Shown here: positions 18,572-28,678 of the stretch, one piece after another
Layout: each line of letters begins with the position of its first letter
Position numbering within the stretch: position 1 is the stretch's first letter
Assembly (NCBI RefSeq): GCF_004745425.1
Contig: NZ_PGGK01000001.1
Location: forward strand, 186,001 to 250,000
Origin: Methanolobus halotolerans
Lineage (GTDB): Archaea > Halobacteriota > Methanosarcinia > Methanosarcinales > Methanosarcinaceae
Reading direction: 5' to 3'
DNA length: 64,000 bases
Made by a program: the position numbers and the translations under genes
The notes under the pieces: model-generated
What the model saw: the letters and a program-made list of their open reading frames with translations, nothing else
What the model was told of the DNA's origin: nothing
The model's database searches: none

Positions 18572-21500
18572 ATGGGTGAGATAGTAGTTAGTGACTCGAT
18601 GAAGGCTTATTTCGAAGTGCTTGAATCCCGGCTGGAGCAGGAGATAGATATAGCCAACCGGGCACGTTCAAAGGGTAAGGATCCAAAACCTGTAATAGAA
18701 ATCCCTCTTGCCAAGGACCTTGCGGACAGGGTTGAGAACCTCATCGGCGTCAAAGGAGTTGCCGAGCTGATACGCCAGTTCGAAGAGACAATGTCTCGTG
18801 AGGAAGGTGCGCTCGCAATCGGTAAAGCGGTTGCGGAAGGTGTTGTTGGTGAGTTCTCTTCAAAAGCTGAGGCTATAGAGGCATCTATCCGTGTTTCTGT
18901 TGCCATGCTCACCGAAGGTGTGGTGGCTGCTCCAATTGAAGGTATAGACCGCGTGGACATCAATAAGAATGACGACGGCACTGAGTTCATAAGGATATAC
19001 TATGCAGGACCAATACGCAGTGCAGGAGGGACGGCACAGGCGTTATCCGTACTTGTAGGAGATTATGTAAGGCGTGCCGTGGGAATCGACAGATATAAGC
19101 CTCGTAAGGAAGAGGTCGAAAGGTATGTCGAGGAGATCATTCTTTACAGGCGTGTGGCTACCTTGCAGTATACCCCTACCGAAGCTGAGATCCGTCTAAT
19201 AGTTGAGAACTGTCCTATATGCCTGGACGGAGAACCCACCGAGGCTGAAGAGGTGGAAGGTTACCGTAACCTGGAAAGGATACCGACCAACAGGGTACGC
19301 GGAGGAATGGCTCTTGTGCTTGCAGAAGGTCTTGCCCTGAAAGCTCCGAAGGTCCAAAAGCACGTAAAGAAACTGGAAATGGATGGCTGGGAATGGCTTG
19401 ACCAGATGATTTCCGGCTCAAAGAGCAGTGAAAGAGATTCAAAGGAAGATTCAAAGGGGGTAAAACCCAAAGAGAAATATCTCGCAGACCTCATAGCCGG
19501 AAGGCCGGTTTTCTCTCACCCCATGCGCCCGGGTGGTTTCAGGCTCAGGTACGGTCGTTCAAGGAACACATCGTTTGCAGCATCCGGGATAAGTCCTGCA
19601 AGCATGGTCCTGCTGGATAGCTTTATAGTTGCAGGCACTCAGCTGAAAGTAGAGCGTCCGGGAAAAGCGGCAGGAATGGCTCCGGTGGATTCCCTGGAGG
19701 GTCCGACCGTTCGGCTGAATTCCGGGGATGTCATGCGAATTGATGATGAAGAGCTTGCCATTGAGATGCATCCGGAAGTAGAATGTATAATAGATATAGG
19801 TGAAATACTGATAAATTATGGTGATTTTCTCGAGAATAACCATCCGCTAGTTCCTGCTTCCTACTGTCTTGAATGGTGGGTGCAGGAGTATGAGAACCTG
19901 GTTCGGGAAGATAGGCTGGATGCATCTGTTCTCAGGGATCCGTCTCAGGATCTTGCACTCGGGTTATGTGATAAATATGCTGTCCCTCTGCATCCAAAGT
20001 TCACATATCTCTGGCATGATATCATACCGGAGGAACTGACGGCATTATCGTTGTTCGTTGAGAAATATGGTTCTGTGGATACTGAAATGTCCTGCCTCAC
20101 ACTTCCGTATGATCTGGTCCTTGAGAAGGAGATAAAACCAGTCCTTGAAAATCTGCTGGTGCAGCATACGGTGAGGGACGGTAAGATAACCATAAAAGAG
20201 CCCCTGCCTTTTATCCGGTGCCTTGGGCTGGATGAGAGTCTCTGCAGAACATGGGACAATCTTCCCGCGGATGACGCTCTGGGGGCTGTATGCGGGATTA
20301 GTGGTCTTAAAGTTCGTGCCAGGGCTCCTATAAGGATCGGTGCAAGGATGGGGCGTCCTGAAAAGTCCAATAAGAGAAAGATGACTCCTGCTCCTCATGT
20401 CCTGTTCCCGATAGGAGAGACCGGTGGCAATACAAGGAAAATGGAAACAGCTGCCGGCTACAAATCCTCTATGAATGGCAAGGTAGGTCTCATCCGTGTT
20501 GAGATTGGTAACAGGGTCTGTCCTTCCTGCGGAAAGGATAGCTATGAACATAGGTGTGATTGCGGGGAGTTCACAGTCCCTAGATTGTCATGCCCCAGAT
20601 GTGGTATTGCGTCCCAGAAGGAGGAATGTCCCAAGTGTGGTACGAAGACCACGTGTGTGAAGATGCAAAACCTCGATTTTAAGAGTATCTACCAGAAGGC
20701 TTTCGAAAAACTGGGTGAGAGGGACAATATCGAACTGAAGGGTGTCAAGCGCATGATGTCCCGGCACATGACTCCCGAACCTCTCGAGAAAGGTGTCCTC
20801 AGGGCAAAACATGATATATTCACTTTCAAGGATGGCACAGTCCGGTATGATATGTCGGATATTCCTCTGACACATATCCGGCCTGACGAGCTCAGTGTGC
20901 CTGTGGCAAAACTGAAAGAACTCGGTTATACCCAAGACATGTATGGTAATCCACTGGAGCGTGATGATCAGATATTATGCCTGAAGGTACAGGATCTTGT
21001 TGTCTCATATGATTGTGGGGAATACCTTTTACGCACAATGAATTATATTGACGATCTTCTTGTCAGATACTATGGTGAAGAGCCATATTATAAGGCTGAC
21101 AGTATCGATGACATGGTAGGGGCCATGCTCATGGGACTTGCACCTCACACCTCTGCAGGAGTACTCGGCAGGCTGGTAGGGTTTACCAAGGCATCCGTGG
21201 GTTATGCCCATCCTTTCTTCCATGCGGCAAAAAGGCGCAACTGCGACGGAGATGAAGACTGTGTAATGTTGCTTTTGGACGGTTTGCTGAACTTCTCCCG
21301 TGATTACCTGCCTGAGAAAAGGGGTGGGAGGATGGACGCACCTCTGGTGCTCTCAACCAGGATAGATCCGAGTGAGGTCGACAAAGAAGCGCACAATATT
21401 GATGTCTGTGACCACTATCCACTTGAATTCTACGAGGCCACGCTCGAATATACCAATCCAAAGGAATTCGAGGATAAACTGGACCTGGTAAGCGGCAGGC

Positions 21501-21994
21501 TCGGAACTCCTCTCCAATATGACGATTTTAAATTCACACACCATACAACCGATATTGCAGCTGGTCCGCTTCATTGCGCTTATAAGACACTTGGCAGTAT
21601 GGTGGAAAAGATGGATGCACAGCTTGCACTTGCGGACAAGATACGTGCTGTGGATGCTTCCAATGTAGCGGAAAGGGTGCTGGTCTCCCATTTCCTTCCG
21701 GACATGTTCGGTAATCTGAGAGCTTTTTCCAGACAGGGTACAAGATGCGTGAAATGTGCAGCCAAGTTCAGAAGACCGCCACTTACGGGAACCTGTCCGA
21801 AATGTGGTGGCCGGGTTATACTGACGGTCCATGAAGGAGCTGTTAAAAAATATCTGGCGGTATCCAAGCTAGTTGCTGAAAAGTACAATGTTTCCAGTTA
21901 TACTAAACAGAGGATCGATCTTGTAGGCCTGGATATGAAGTCACTTTTCGAGAATGACAGGGCCAAACAGATGGACCTGCTGGAATTCATGTAG
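18572..21994 (+). CDS. polC: DNA polymerase D large subunit DP2
   Basis: Catalytic subunit of the euryarchaeal replicative polymerase PolD, 1140 residues. The N-terminal domain includes the conserved [19 protein letters not shown] split across about 148-170. A zinc-ribbon pair lies near residues 650-690 (CPSCG, CPRCG, CPKCG). The catalytic acidic loop NCDGDEDC lies near residue 890, and a last CVKC...CPKCGG zinc ribbon is near 1055-1080. No intein interrupts the gene. The proofreading small subunit DP1 is not in the window. GAGGT lies just upstream of the ATG. Confidence 0.97.
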   Translation: MGEIVVSDSMKAYFEVLESRLEQEIDIANRARSKGKDPKPVIEIPLAKDLADRVENLIGVKGVAELIRQFEETMSREEGALAIGKAVAEGVVGEFSSKAEAIEASIRVSVAMLTEGVVAAPIEGIDRVDINKNDDGTEFIRIYYAGPIRSAGGTAQALSVLVGDYVRRAVGIDRYKPRKEEVERYVEEIILYRRVATLQYTPTEAEIRLIVENCPICLDGEPTEAEEVEGYRNLERIPTNRVRGGMALVLAEGLALKAPKVQKHVKKLEMDGWEWLDQMISGSKSSERDSKEDSKGVKPKEKYLADLIAGRPVFSHPMRPGGFRLRYGRSRNTSFAASGISPASMVLLDSFIVAGTQLKVERPGKAAGMAPVDSLEGPTVRLNSGDVMRIDDEELAIEMHPEVECIIDIGEILINYGDFLENNHPLVPASYCLEWWVQEYENLVREDRLDASVLRDPSQDLALGLCDKYAVPLHPKFTYLWHDIIPEELTALSLFVEKYGSVDTEMSCLTLPYDLVLEKEIKPVLENLLVQHTVRDGKITIKEPLPFIRCLGLDESLCRTWDNLPADDALGAVCGISGLKVRARAPIRIGARMGRPEKSNKRKMTPAPHVLFPIGETGGNTRKMETAAGYKSSMNGKVGLIRVEIGNRVCPSCGKDSYEHRCDCGEFTVPRLSCPRCGIASQKEECPKCGTKTTCVKMQNLDFKSIYQKAFEKLGERDNIELKGVKRMMSRHMTPEPLEKGVLRAKHDIFTFKDGTVRYDMSDIPLTHIRPDELSVPVAKLKELGYTQDMYGNPLERDDQILCLKVQDLVVSYDCGEYLLRTMNYIDDLLVRYYGEEPYYKADSIDDMVGAMLMGLAPHTSAGVLGRLVGFTKASVGYAHPFFHAAKRRNCDGDEDCVMLLLDGLLNFSRDYLPEKRGGRMDAPLVLSTRIDPSEVDKEAHNIDVCDHYPLEFYEATLEYTNPKEFEDKLDLVSGRLGTPLQYDDFKFTHHTTDIAAGPLHCAYKTLGSMVEKMDAQLALADKIRAVDASNVAERVLVSHFLPDMFGNLRAFSRQGTRCVKCAAKFRRPPLTGTCPKCGGRVILTVHEGAVKKYLAVSKLVAEKYNVSSYTKQRIDLVGLDMKSLFENDRAKQMDLLEFM

Positions 21995-22009
21995 GATGAA
22001 CCCGCACTT

Positions 22010-23242
22010 TCATTCGGGTGCAAGTCCACATGCGTTTATCTCATGAATTAGCTCGGTAAACTGCTCTATCTCAAAATCAAGAACTTCCTGCTTTGTCATT
22101 CCTATGGACATTTCCCCGTCATAGGAAAGCATGTCCGGTCCCCTGCGAACAAATCTGTCAATACCATCTTCTGAAAGCACCTTTTTTGCTTCAGGGTCAT
22201 GCACAAAAGCTCTGCCCGGGATTATTACCGTTTCCTTGATCTCAGACAGGTCAAGTGCCTGCAGGTCTTCGACTGTTATGAGGCAGGCGATATCTTTTCC
22301 TGCAGGAACCACATTGACAGTGCTTCCAAGTTTTTCGAAAACGAGCCCGATTCTGTCTGCTGCTGCCTTGCTTGTCAGCAGTGTTGCCTCTTTGGTGACA
22401 GGAGGGAGTCTGGCAAGTGCCTCCTCTTCATTCCTGATGGCAAAAGGTGAACCGATCTGCGGGTCTTCAAGTGGAGTTCCTGTGATCCTCATGCGATACA
22501 TTTCTGCCGCATTACGTACAATACCGGTGAATTCCTCAATGCTGTGGGTTCTTATCCCTTCCATGACGGGTGCATTTCCAAGTATCAGCCCTTCTTCGCA
22601 TCTGTTGGCAAAACGCATGAGTATTGCTCCTTTTGCACCCATTTCCTCAAGGTCATCGAGTGTTCTTTCGAGTACTTCTCCGTCATTTGCTCCGGGAACC
22701 ACCACGATGGCAGCATAGACGTCGCAATTTGCGCAAAAATCTCTGAGTACCTGCAGGGATGCTTCAGGCTCGGGGTCATGCATGTATTTGGCTCTTATTT
22801 GCGGATCAGTTGAAAAGACAGTGAACGAGACTTCAGTTACGCCATAGTTGATATAAAACTCCGCTTCGTTCCCTTCACTGAAACCTTTTCCGCTGGTATA
22901 TCCCAGATGAATGGGGTATCCGAACTGGGAGAGGTTGGCAACTAGTGGCATAAGCTCAGGGTAACAACTGATGTCTCCACCACCACTGATCGTTATTTTA
23001 TCAATGTTATCTGAGCTGAAGTTGATTTTCTGGTAAGTCTCCTGGAATACGAACTGCGCAGGCTTGAAACCGGAATATATTTCCCTTACGCCTCTTGTAC
23101 AATAGTCGCACCCCTTCCGGAAAGGAAAACAGTACTTACAACCAAAGGGTGGTACTTCTGTGACCTTCTTAAAATAACAATAGGCACAAAAACCCTTACA
23201 ATCTATGCCTGGATTCCCGCCTACATCTGCCGTGATTTCCAT
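22010..23242 (-). CDS. mmp10: Mmp10, McrA arginine C5-methyltransferase (radical SAM)
   Basis: Methanogenesis marker 10, a B12-dependent radical SAM enzyme shown in other methanogens to methylate a conserved arginine of McrA. The 410-residue protein has the unusual CX3CX2C cluster motif at Cys15, Cys19 and Cys22, plus further cysteine pairs at about 34/37 and 45/48. TISGGGD matches the GGE-type SAM-binding strand. It is divergent from the mcr operon, which encodes its substrate. No ribosome site precedes the ATG, and a TATA-like element lies about 29 bases upstream, so the mRNA may be leaderless. Confidence 0.95.
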   Translation of the reverse strand: MEITADVGGNPGIDCKGFCAYCYFKKVTEVPPFGCKYCFPFRKGCDYCTRGVREIYSGFKPAQFVFQETYQKINFSSDNIDKITISGGGDISCYPELMPLVANLSQFGYPIHLGYTSGKGFSEGNEAEFYINYGVTEVSFTVFSTDPQIRAKYMHDPEPEASLQVLRDFCANCDVYAAIVVVPGANDGEVLERTLDDLEEMGAKGAILMRFANRCEEGLILGNAPVMEGIRTHSIEEFTGIVRNAAEMYRMRITGTPLEDPQIGSPFAIRNEEEALARLPPVTKEATLLTSKAAADRIGLVFEKLGSTVNVVPAGKDIACLITVEDLQALDLSEIKETVIIPGRAFVHDPEAKKVLSEDGIDRFVRRGPDMLSYDGEMSIGMTKQEVLDFEIEQFTELIHEINACGLAPE

Positions 23243-23566
23243 AATGTTTTTTACATAATATCTGTCTTACTTAAACTTTTGTGGTGAATCCCCGGACCCT
23301 GGTAAATATCTGGATGTCGAATAAAGAGATATCAACATTGCATATTATTTTTTTTAAATTAATTCAGTTATCGGCGGATACTGAACTCGGGTTGCATGAT
23401 GCAAAAGGTTTAAACATCATCGTTACTTAATACTCCCGAGAATTCCCACTGGAAACTTTTGCGTGCAGACATATGTAATGTGGTACAGAGCAATTGATTA
23501 TCATCGTATCGGATGTGCGCTTCCAGAAGGGTTATTTCTGCATAGAAACATAGGAGGAAAATATAC
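23243..23566. other. divergent mmp10-mcr control region
   Basis: No open frame of note. It holds a TATA candidate for mmp10 on the minus strand (TTTAAGTA at 23275-23268), a TATA candidate for mcr on the plus strand (TTTAAACAT at 23409-23417), and what would be an mcr leader of roughly 130 bases ending with the strong ribosome site AGGAGGA at 23552-23558. Confidence 0.55.
23409..23417 (+). promoter_or_regulatory. candidate TATA box of the mcr operon
   Basis: TTTAAACAT preceded by AAAAGG, a purine-rich BRE-like stretch. This is the best plus-strand box A in the gap that would put transcription start near 23439. TTTAAATTAATT near 23353 is an alternative. Confidence 0.4.
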
Positions 23567-24871
23567 GTGTCTGATAAAATAGACATTTACGACGACAGAG
23601 GTAAACTGTTGGAAAGCGGCGTCGATCTAATGGATATTGCTCCAACAAGAAACACAGCGATCCAAAATATCATTAAAGATACCAAGAGAACTGTTGCTGT
23701 AAATCTTGCCGGCATTGAGAAATCACTTAAAACAGGTGCAATGGGCGGCAAAAAGAAACAGATCCTTGGTAGAGAACTTGATTACGATATTGTTGGTAAT
23801 GCAGGTGCAATTCAGGATGCAGTTGCAAAACTCGTAAGCGTAAGCGAAGACGACGACACCAACGTAAAAGAGCTTGGTGGCGGAAAACAGATGATCGTCC
23901 AGGTACCAAGCGTAAGGGCACAGGTCGGTGCTGACTACGTATCTGCAAGTACCGTAACCGGTGCAGCAGTTGTCCAGACTATCATCGACATGTTTAACAC
24001 TGACATGTTCGACGCACCTATCATCAAGTCCGCTGTATGGGGAAGCTACCCACAGACAATGGACATGTCCGGTGCAAATATCGCATCGATCCTAAGTATC
24101 CCACAGAACAACGAAGGTCTCGGTTACTCCCTGAGGAACATAACCACAAACCACATTGCAGCCATTACTGGCAAGAAGGCAATGAACGCAGCCGCACTCT
24201 CATCCATCTTCGAACAGGTAGGTATGTACGAGATGGGCAATGCTGTAGGTCCTTTCGAGAGACACCAGTTACTTGGCCTTGCATATCAGGGTCTTAACGC
24301 AGGTAACTTCGTCTACGACATTGTAAAGGAGAACGGTAAGGAAGGTACAATCGGTACTGTTATCCAGTCAACAGTGGACAGGGCTCTTGAAGCAGGTATT
24401 ATCTCAGTGGACAAGACCGCACCATCCGGATACAAATTCTACAAGGCAAACGATGTCTCCATGTGGAATGCATGTGCAGCAGCAGGTCAGCTTGCAGCAA
24501 CCATGGTGAACTGTGGTGCAGGCAGGGCAGCTCAGAATGTTTCATCAACCATCCTCTACTTCAACGACATCCTTGAGAAGGAAACAGGCCTTCCAGGCTG
24601 TGACATGGGTAGAGCACAGGGTACTGCAGTAGGTTTCTCATTCTTCAGCCATTCAATATATGGTGGCGGTGGACCAGGTATCTTCAACGGTAACCACGTT
24701 GTGACCAGGCACTCCAGAGGTTTCGCAATTCCTTGTGTATGTGCAGCTGTCTCACTTGACGCAGGCACACAGATGTCCACTGTCGAGAAGACATCATCAC
24801 TTGTTGGTAACGTATTTGGATCTATTAAAGAGTTCAAGGACCCAATCAAAGCAGTCGCAGGAGCTCTCTAA
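23567..24871 (+). CDS. mcrB: methyl-coenzyme M reductase beta subunit
   Basis: Beta subunit of MCR, the enzyme that releases methane from methyl-coenzyme M and coenzyme B, 434 residues. The segment [17 protein letters not shown] near 363-380 contributes to the active-site channel. The start codon is GTG with AGGAGGA nine bases upstream. Codon use here and in mcrG and mcrA is strongly biased (AAC, TAC, CAC, CCA and GGT favoured) compared with the flanking genes, as expected for very high expression. It is first in mcrBDCGA. Confidence 0.98.
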   Translation: MSDKIDIYDDRGKLLESGVDLMDIAPTRNTAIQNIIKDTKRTVAVNLAGIEKSLKTGAMGGKKKQILGRELDYDIVGNAGAIQDAVAKLVSVSEDDDTNVKELGGGKQMIVQVPSVRAQVGADYVSASTVTGAAVVQTIIDMFNTDMFDAPIIKSAVWGSYPQTMDMSGANIASILSIPQNNEGLGYSLRNITTNHIAAITGKKAMNAAALSSIFEQVGMYEMGNAVGPFERHQLLGLAYQGLNAGNFVYDIVKENGKEGTIGTVIQSTVDRALEAGIISVDKTAPSGYKFYKANDVSMWNACAAAGQLAATMVNCGAGRAAQNVSSTILYFNDILEKETGLPGCDMGRAQGTAVGFSFFSHSIYGGGGPGIFNGNHVVTRHSRGFAIPCVCAAVSLDAGTQMSTVEKTSSLVGNVFGSIKEFKDPIKAVAGAL

Positions 24872-24909
24872 GACCCAAAACCCTCCTAAAATATCACAGG
24901 TAATTACAA

Positions 24910-25407
24910 ATGGTCGATTCTTCATCAGACACAAACGCTGTGCAACTTGAAATTTTTCCTTCAAGATTGCTAAGACCGGAAACAGCCCAGAACTTATTGA
25001 ACGAGATCGCTGAGATCGAAGGTGTCACAAGGTTGTTTGTCCACGGCCCGAGGCTTCCTCAGAACGTCCCTTACGGACCTGCAAAAGGTGAACCTGTGCA
25101 GCATCCCGGGAACAAAGTCATCGAGGTTGCAGGTCAGGCCATGGAACTTGCTGTCTGCGTAGGTGGCATCCGCATGGAAGTTATCAACGTTGACGTAAAA
25201 GAGCAGGTCAGGGAAGTTTGTGAAAAGATCCTTCCTGTATCTTTTGAGTTCAGGCAAGGTCACTTCATACCGACAAAGCAGACTGTGACGGATTACGCTA
25301 AGCGCGGACCCGGTGCGGATCCTTTGATGATAGGAATGACCGATCCCAAAGGAAAGCTCAAAGATTATCCTGTATGCATCCTGAAATCCGAATCCAGGGA
25401 CGAATGA
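24910..25407 (+). CDS. mcrD: MCR operon protein D
   Basis: A 165-residue McrD, a non-subunit accessory protein encoded in nearly all mcr operons and thought to help assembly or activation of apo-MCR. Recognised by RLFVHGPRLP, PANKVIEVAG-like (here PGNKVIEVAGQAMELAVCVGG in two parts) and the C-terminal RGPGADPLMIGM. The stop overlaps the mcrC start by four bases (ATGA). Confidence 0.95.
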   Translation: MVDSSSDTNAVQLEIFPSRLLRPETAQNLLNEIAEIEGVTRLFVHGPRLPQNVPYGPAKGEPVQHPGNKVIEVAGQAMELAVCVGGIRMEVINVDVKEQVREVCEKILPVSFEFRQGHFIPTKQTVTDYAKRGPGADPLMIGMTDPKGKLKDYPVCILKSESRDE

Positions 25408-26018
25408 TCATGTTTGACCGGGAAACACAGGTTGTAGACTGCAGACACGGTATGGGTCTTGGCAGAGGGGGAGGACTTGCACAACGCGGTACTCTTTCAG
25501 AGACAGGACGAACCGATGTGATTGCAGTTGCCATGAGTCCCGGAAGAAGGCATATCACAAAACCCGTCTGTGAACTCACGTACGGGATGCGCAGGGAAGA
25601 GATCCAGGTAAGTGTGCTCGTGCTGAACACCGGTTCAGGTGTTCCGGACACCAATATGGGTTCCGGCTCTTTTGGTATAAGCCCCGAAGAGATCGCACAG
25701 ATAAACAGGCACAAGGTTGCTGTTATCCACACAGGGAACATCCGGGAACACGTAGTAAGGAAGGTGAAGGCGATACTTGAAGAAGCCAGTATTCCTGCAG
25801 TAATTGTTTGCCAGACTCCCGTGGATTTCGAGGATTTCGCAATGGCAGGGGTAAAGACAAGACTTGTAAAACCACAGGAAAGTGATATTTTAACCAAAGG
25901 AAGGGTAATGGAAATTGTGAGCGGAGTTACACGAGGAGAATCATGTTCAAGGGAAAAGCTGAACGAACTCGTGAAAGCCGTGAAAACCACAATGCGATCA
26001 TTAGAGAATCAGGAGTGA
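25404..26018 (+). CDS. mcrC: MCR operon protein C
   Basis: A 204-residue McrC, which has been found in the ATP-dependent complex that activates MCR. Motifs include CRHGMGLGRGGGLAQRGT near the start and VIAVAMSPGRRHITKPVCEL. I chose ATG 25404, which overlaps the mcrD stop; the longer frame from 25374 lies inside mcrD and is unlikely to be used. It is followed by mcrG after six bases. Confidence 0.95.
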   Translation: MIMFDRETQVVDCRHGMGLGRGGGLAQRGTLSETGRTDVIAVAMSPGRRHITKPVCELTYGMRREEIQVSVLVLNTGSGVPDTNMGSGSFGISPEEIAQINRHKVAVIHTGNIREHVVRKVKAILEEASIPAVIVCQTPVDFEDFAMAGVKTRLVKPQESDILTKGRVMEIVSGVTRGESCSREKLNELVKAVKTTMRSLENQE

Positions 26019-26024
26019 ATAATT

Positions 26025-26774
26025 ATGGCATATGAACTACAGTATTATCCAGGAGCAACATCCGTTGCAGAAAACAGAAGGAAACACATGTCAGGAAAGG
26101 TCGAGAAGCTCAGAGACATTTCCGATGAAGACCTGACATTAGTACTTGGTCACCGTGCACCAGGCAGTGACTACCCAAGTACACACCCACCACTCGCAGA
26201 AATGGGTGAACCGGAAGATTCTATCAGGGAACTCGTAGAAGCAACACCGGGCGCAAAGGCCGGTGACAGGGTAAGGTATGTACAGTTCGTTGACTCAATG
26301 TACAACGCACCGGCAACCCCCTACTTCAGATCCTACAACGCAGCTATCAACTTCAGAGGAGTCGACCCAGGTACACTCTCCGGTCGTCAGGTAGTTGAAG
26401 CCCGTGAGAGGGACATGGAAGAACTCGCAAAGTTCCAGATCGAGACCGAAATGACCGACCCGGCACTTGCTGGTCTCAGAGGCGCAACAGTCCACGGTCA
26501 CTCACTCAGGCTTCCTGAAGACGGTGTAATGTTCGACATGCTCGAGAGAGTAAGAAAAGAAGGCGACGTAATTGTAATGCACAAGGATCAGGTAGGCAGG
26601 CCAATTGACAGGAAGGTCAGTCTTGGAAAGCCAATGTCCGAAGAAGAAGCAGCAAAGAGAACAACAATCTACCGTGCTGACAACGTTGCATTCAGGGACG
26701 ACGCAGAAGTCATTGAATGGGTTCACAGAGTATTTGACCAAAGGACCATCTACGGCTTCAAGCCAGAGAATTGA
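26025..26774 (+). CDS. mcrG: methyl-coenzyme M reductase gamma subunit
   Basis: Gamma subunit of MCR, 249 residues of normal length. It has the family start [19 protein letters not shown] and the region [18 protein letters not shown] close to the active site. It assembles as the alpha2-beta2-gamma2 hexamer with McrA and McrB. Ten bases separate it from mcrA, and the biased codon use matches that of the other subunits. Confidence 0.98.
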   Translation: MAYELQYYPGATSVAENRRKHMSGKVEKLRDISDEDLTLVLGHRAPGSDYPSTHPPLAEMGEPEDSIRELVEATPGAKAGDRVRYVQFVDSMYNAPATPYFRSYNAAINFRGVDPGTLSGRQVVEARERDMEELAKFQIETEMTDPALAGLRGATVHGHSLRLPEDGVMFDMLERVRKEGDVIVMHKDQVGRPIDRKVSLGKPMSEEEAAKRTTIYRADNVAFRDDAEVIEWVHRVFDQRTIYGFKPEN

Positions 26775-26784
26775 GGTGATGATA

Positions 26785-28503
26785 ATGGCAGATGACAGAC
26801 AGAGGAAGTTTGCAAAACAAATGGAAATCAAGTTCACTAAAGAACATGGTTCCAACAAGATGGAAGGCGGTGAGATCACAGACAAGAATGTAACATACTA
26901 CAGGCTTGGTGTCGATCAGAACCCTCGAAAAGTAGAGATGAAAAAGGCAGGTCAGGAAATCTCAAAGAAGAGAGGACTTGTCGGCTACAACCCAATGATG
27001 CACTGTGGTGGTATCCCACTCGGTCAGAGAGCACTCACTCCATCATTTTTGTCCGGAACGGACATGATGGTCGAGATGGATGACCTTCACTACGTCAACA
27101 ATGCTGCAATGCAGCAGATGTGGGACGACATCAGGAGAACCTGTGTTGTCGGTATGGACATGGCACACGAGACCCTTGAGAAGAGGCTCGGTATCGAAGT
27201 CACACCAGAGACGATCAACCACTACCTTGAGACACTCAACCACGCACTTCCCGGTGGAGCAGTCGTCCAGGAGCACATGGTCGAAACCCACCCTGCACTT
27301 GTAGATGACTGTTACGTAAAGATCTTCACCGGTGACGATGAACTTGCAGATGAGATTGACAAGCAGTTCCTCATTGACATCAACAAGGAATTCCCTGCAG
27401 AGCAGGCAGAGCAGCTCAAAGCAGCTATCGGAAAGACATCATGGCAGGCAGCTCACATTCCAACCATTGTCAGCAGAACCACAGACGGTGCTCAGACAAC
27501 CAGGTGGATGGCTATGCAGGTCGGTATGTCATTCATTTCAGCATACAGCATGTGTGCTGGTGAAGCAGCAGTAGCTGACCTTTCATATGCAGCAAAGCAC
27601 GCTGGTGTTATCCAGATGGGCGAAATGCTTCCTGCAAGACGTGCACGTGGTCCTAACGAGCCTGGTGGAATACCTTTCGGCCACATGGCAGATATGGTAC
27701 AGACAAGCCGTGTAGATCCGGAAGACCCAGCACATATAGCCCTTGAGGTAGTCGGTGCGGGATGTATGCTCTATGACCAGATATGGCTCGGATCATACAT
27801 GTCCGGTGGTGTCGGTTTCACACAGTACGCAACCGCAGCATACTGTAACAACATCCTTGATGACAACCTGTACTACAACGTTGACTACATCAACGACAAG
27901 TACGATGGTGCAGCAAACAAGGGTATTGACAACAAGGTAAAGGCAAATCTGGATGTCGTAAAGGACATTGCAACAGAGTCCACCATTTACGGTATCGAGA
28001 ATTATGAGAAATACCCAACAACACTCGAGGACCACTTCGGAGGTTCCCAGAGAGCAACCAGCCTTTCCGCAGCAGCCGGTTCTGCAGTATCAATTGCAAC
28101 CGGTAACGGAAACGCCGGTCTGTCCGGATGGTATCTCTCAATGTACCTGCACAAGGAAGCACTCGGAAGACTCGGTTTCTTCGGATACGACCTGCAGGAC
28201 CAGTGTGGTGCAACAAACGTATTCTCATACCAGTCCGACGAAGGTCTGGCTCTTGAACTGCGTGGACCAAACTACCCCAACTACGCAATGAACGTAGGCC
28301 ACCAGGGTGGATACGCCGCGATCACATCCGGTGCACACGCAGGACGTGGAGACGCATTTGCAGTCAACCCACTGATCAAGGTCTGTTTCGCAGACAACCT
28401 CCTGCCCTTTGACTTCACACAGCCAAGGAAGGAGTTCGGTAGAGGAGCTCTCAGAGAGTTCGAGCCTGCTGGTGAGAGATCACTCATCATCCCGGCAAAA
28501 TAA
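26785..28503 (+). CDS. mcrA: methyl-coenzyme M reductase alpha subunit
   Basis: Alpha subunit, 572 residues, holding most of the F430 site. Counting by homology, the axial nickel ligand is Gln162. The predicted modified residues are His272 (N-methyl), Arg286 (C5-methyl, the Mmp10 target, in [14 protein letters not shown]), Gln422 (methyl), Gly467 (thioglycine, in [12 protein letters not shown]), Asp472 (didehydro-Asp) and Cys474 (S-methyl). All the residues needed are present; whether each is modified cannot be read from DNA. ATG 26785 has GAGGTGAT upstream, partly overlapping the end of mcrG; the longer frame from 26605 is a shadow of mcrG. Confidence 0.98.
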   Translation: MADDRQRKFAKQMEIKFTKEHGSNKMEGGEITDKNVTYYRLGVDQNPRKVEMKKAGQEISKKRGLVGYNPMMHCGGIPLGQRALTPSFLSGTDMMVEMDDLHYVNNAAMQQMWDDIRRTCVVGMDMAHETLEKRLGIEVTPETINHYLETLNHALPGGAVVQEHMVETHPALVDDCYVKIFTGDDELADEIDKQFLIDINKEFPAEQAEQLKAAIGKTSWQAAHIPTIVSRTTDGAQTTRWMAMQVGMSFISAYSMCAGEAAVADLSYAAKHAGVIQMGEMLPARRARGPNEPGGIPFGHMADMVQTSRVDPEDPAHIALEVVGAGCMLYDQIWLGSYMSGGVGFTQYATAAYCNNILDDNLYYNVDYINDKYDGAANKGIDNKVKANLDVVKDIATESTIYGIENYEKYPTTLEDHFGGSQRATSLSAAAGSAVSIATGNGNAGLSGWYLSMYLHKEALGRLGFFGYDLQDQCGATNVFSYQSDEGLALELRGPNYPNYAMNVGHQGGYAAITSGAHAGRGDAFAVNPLIKVCFADNLLPFDFTQPRKEFGRGALREFEPAGERSLIIPAK

Positions 28504-28516
28504 TTTTAAAAGAAGT

Positions 28517-28549
28517 GCAGGCTCTAAGCCTGCTACTTACTCTTTTTTT
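28517..28549 (+). terminator. hairpin terminator after mcrA
   Basis: GCAGGC at 28517-28522 and GCCTGC at 28528-28533 form a stem with a five-base loop. A seven-T run follows at 28543-28549. It sits 13 bases after the mcrA stop. Confidence 0.7.
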
Positions 28550-28598
28550 GAAATTCCTGCTTTTGTTCTACTGTTTATTTTCTTCGACATGACATGGT

Positions 28599-28611
28599 AA
28601 TGCTTAAATAT
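28599..28611 (+). promoter_or_regulatory. candidate TATA box for HyuA-like gene
   Basis: GCTTAAATATTGC lies between the mcr terminator and the next gene. It would put transcription start near 28631, with a leader of about 48 bases holding AAGGAGTG at 28663-28670. Confidence 0.4.
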
Positions 28612-28678
28612 TGCAAAACCATTCTTTTTTGCACTACCATTAATAAATTTGATCTTTGTTCTCAAGGAGTGACACGAT

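Noticed and set aside
21995-22030. Weak inverted repeat between polC and mmp10 as a terminator
   Set aside because: Stem of only five or so base pairs with a long loop and no T run.
26605-26784. N-terminal extension of the mcrA frame
   Set aside because: It is the second frame of mcrG; the family start with ribosome site is at 26785.
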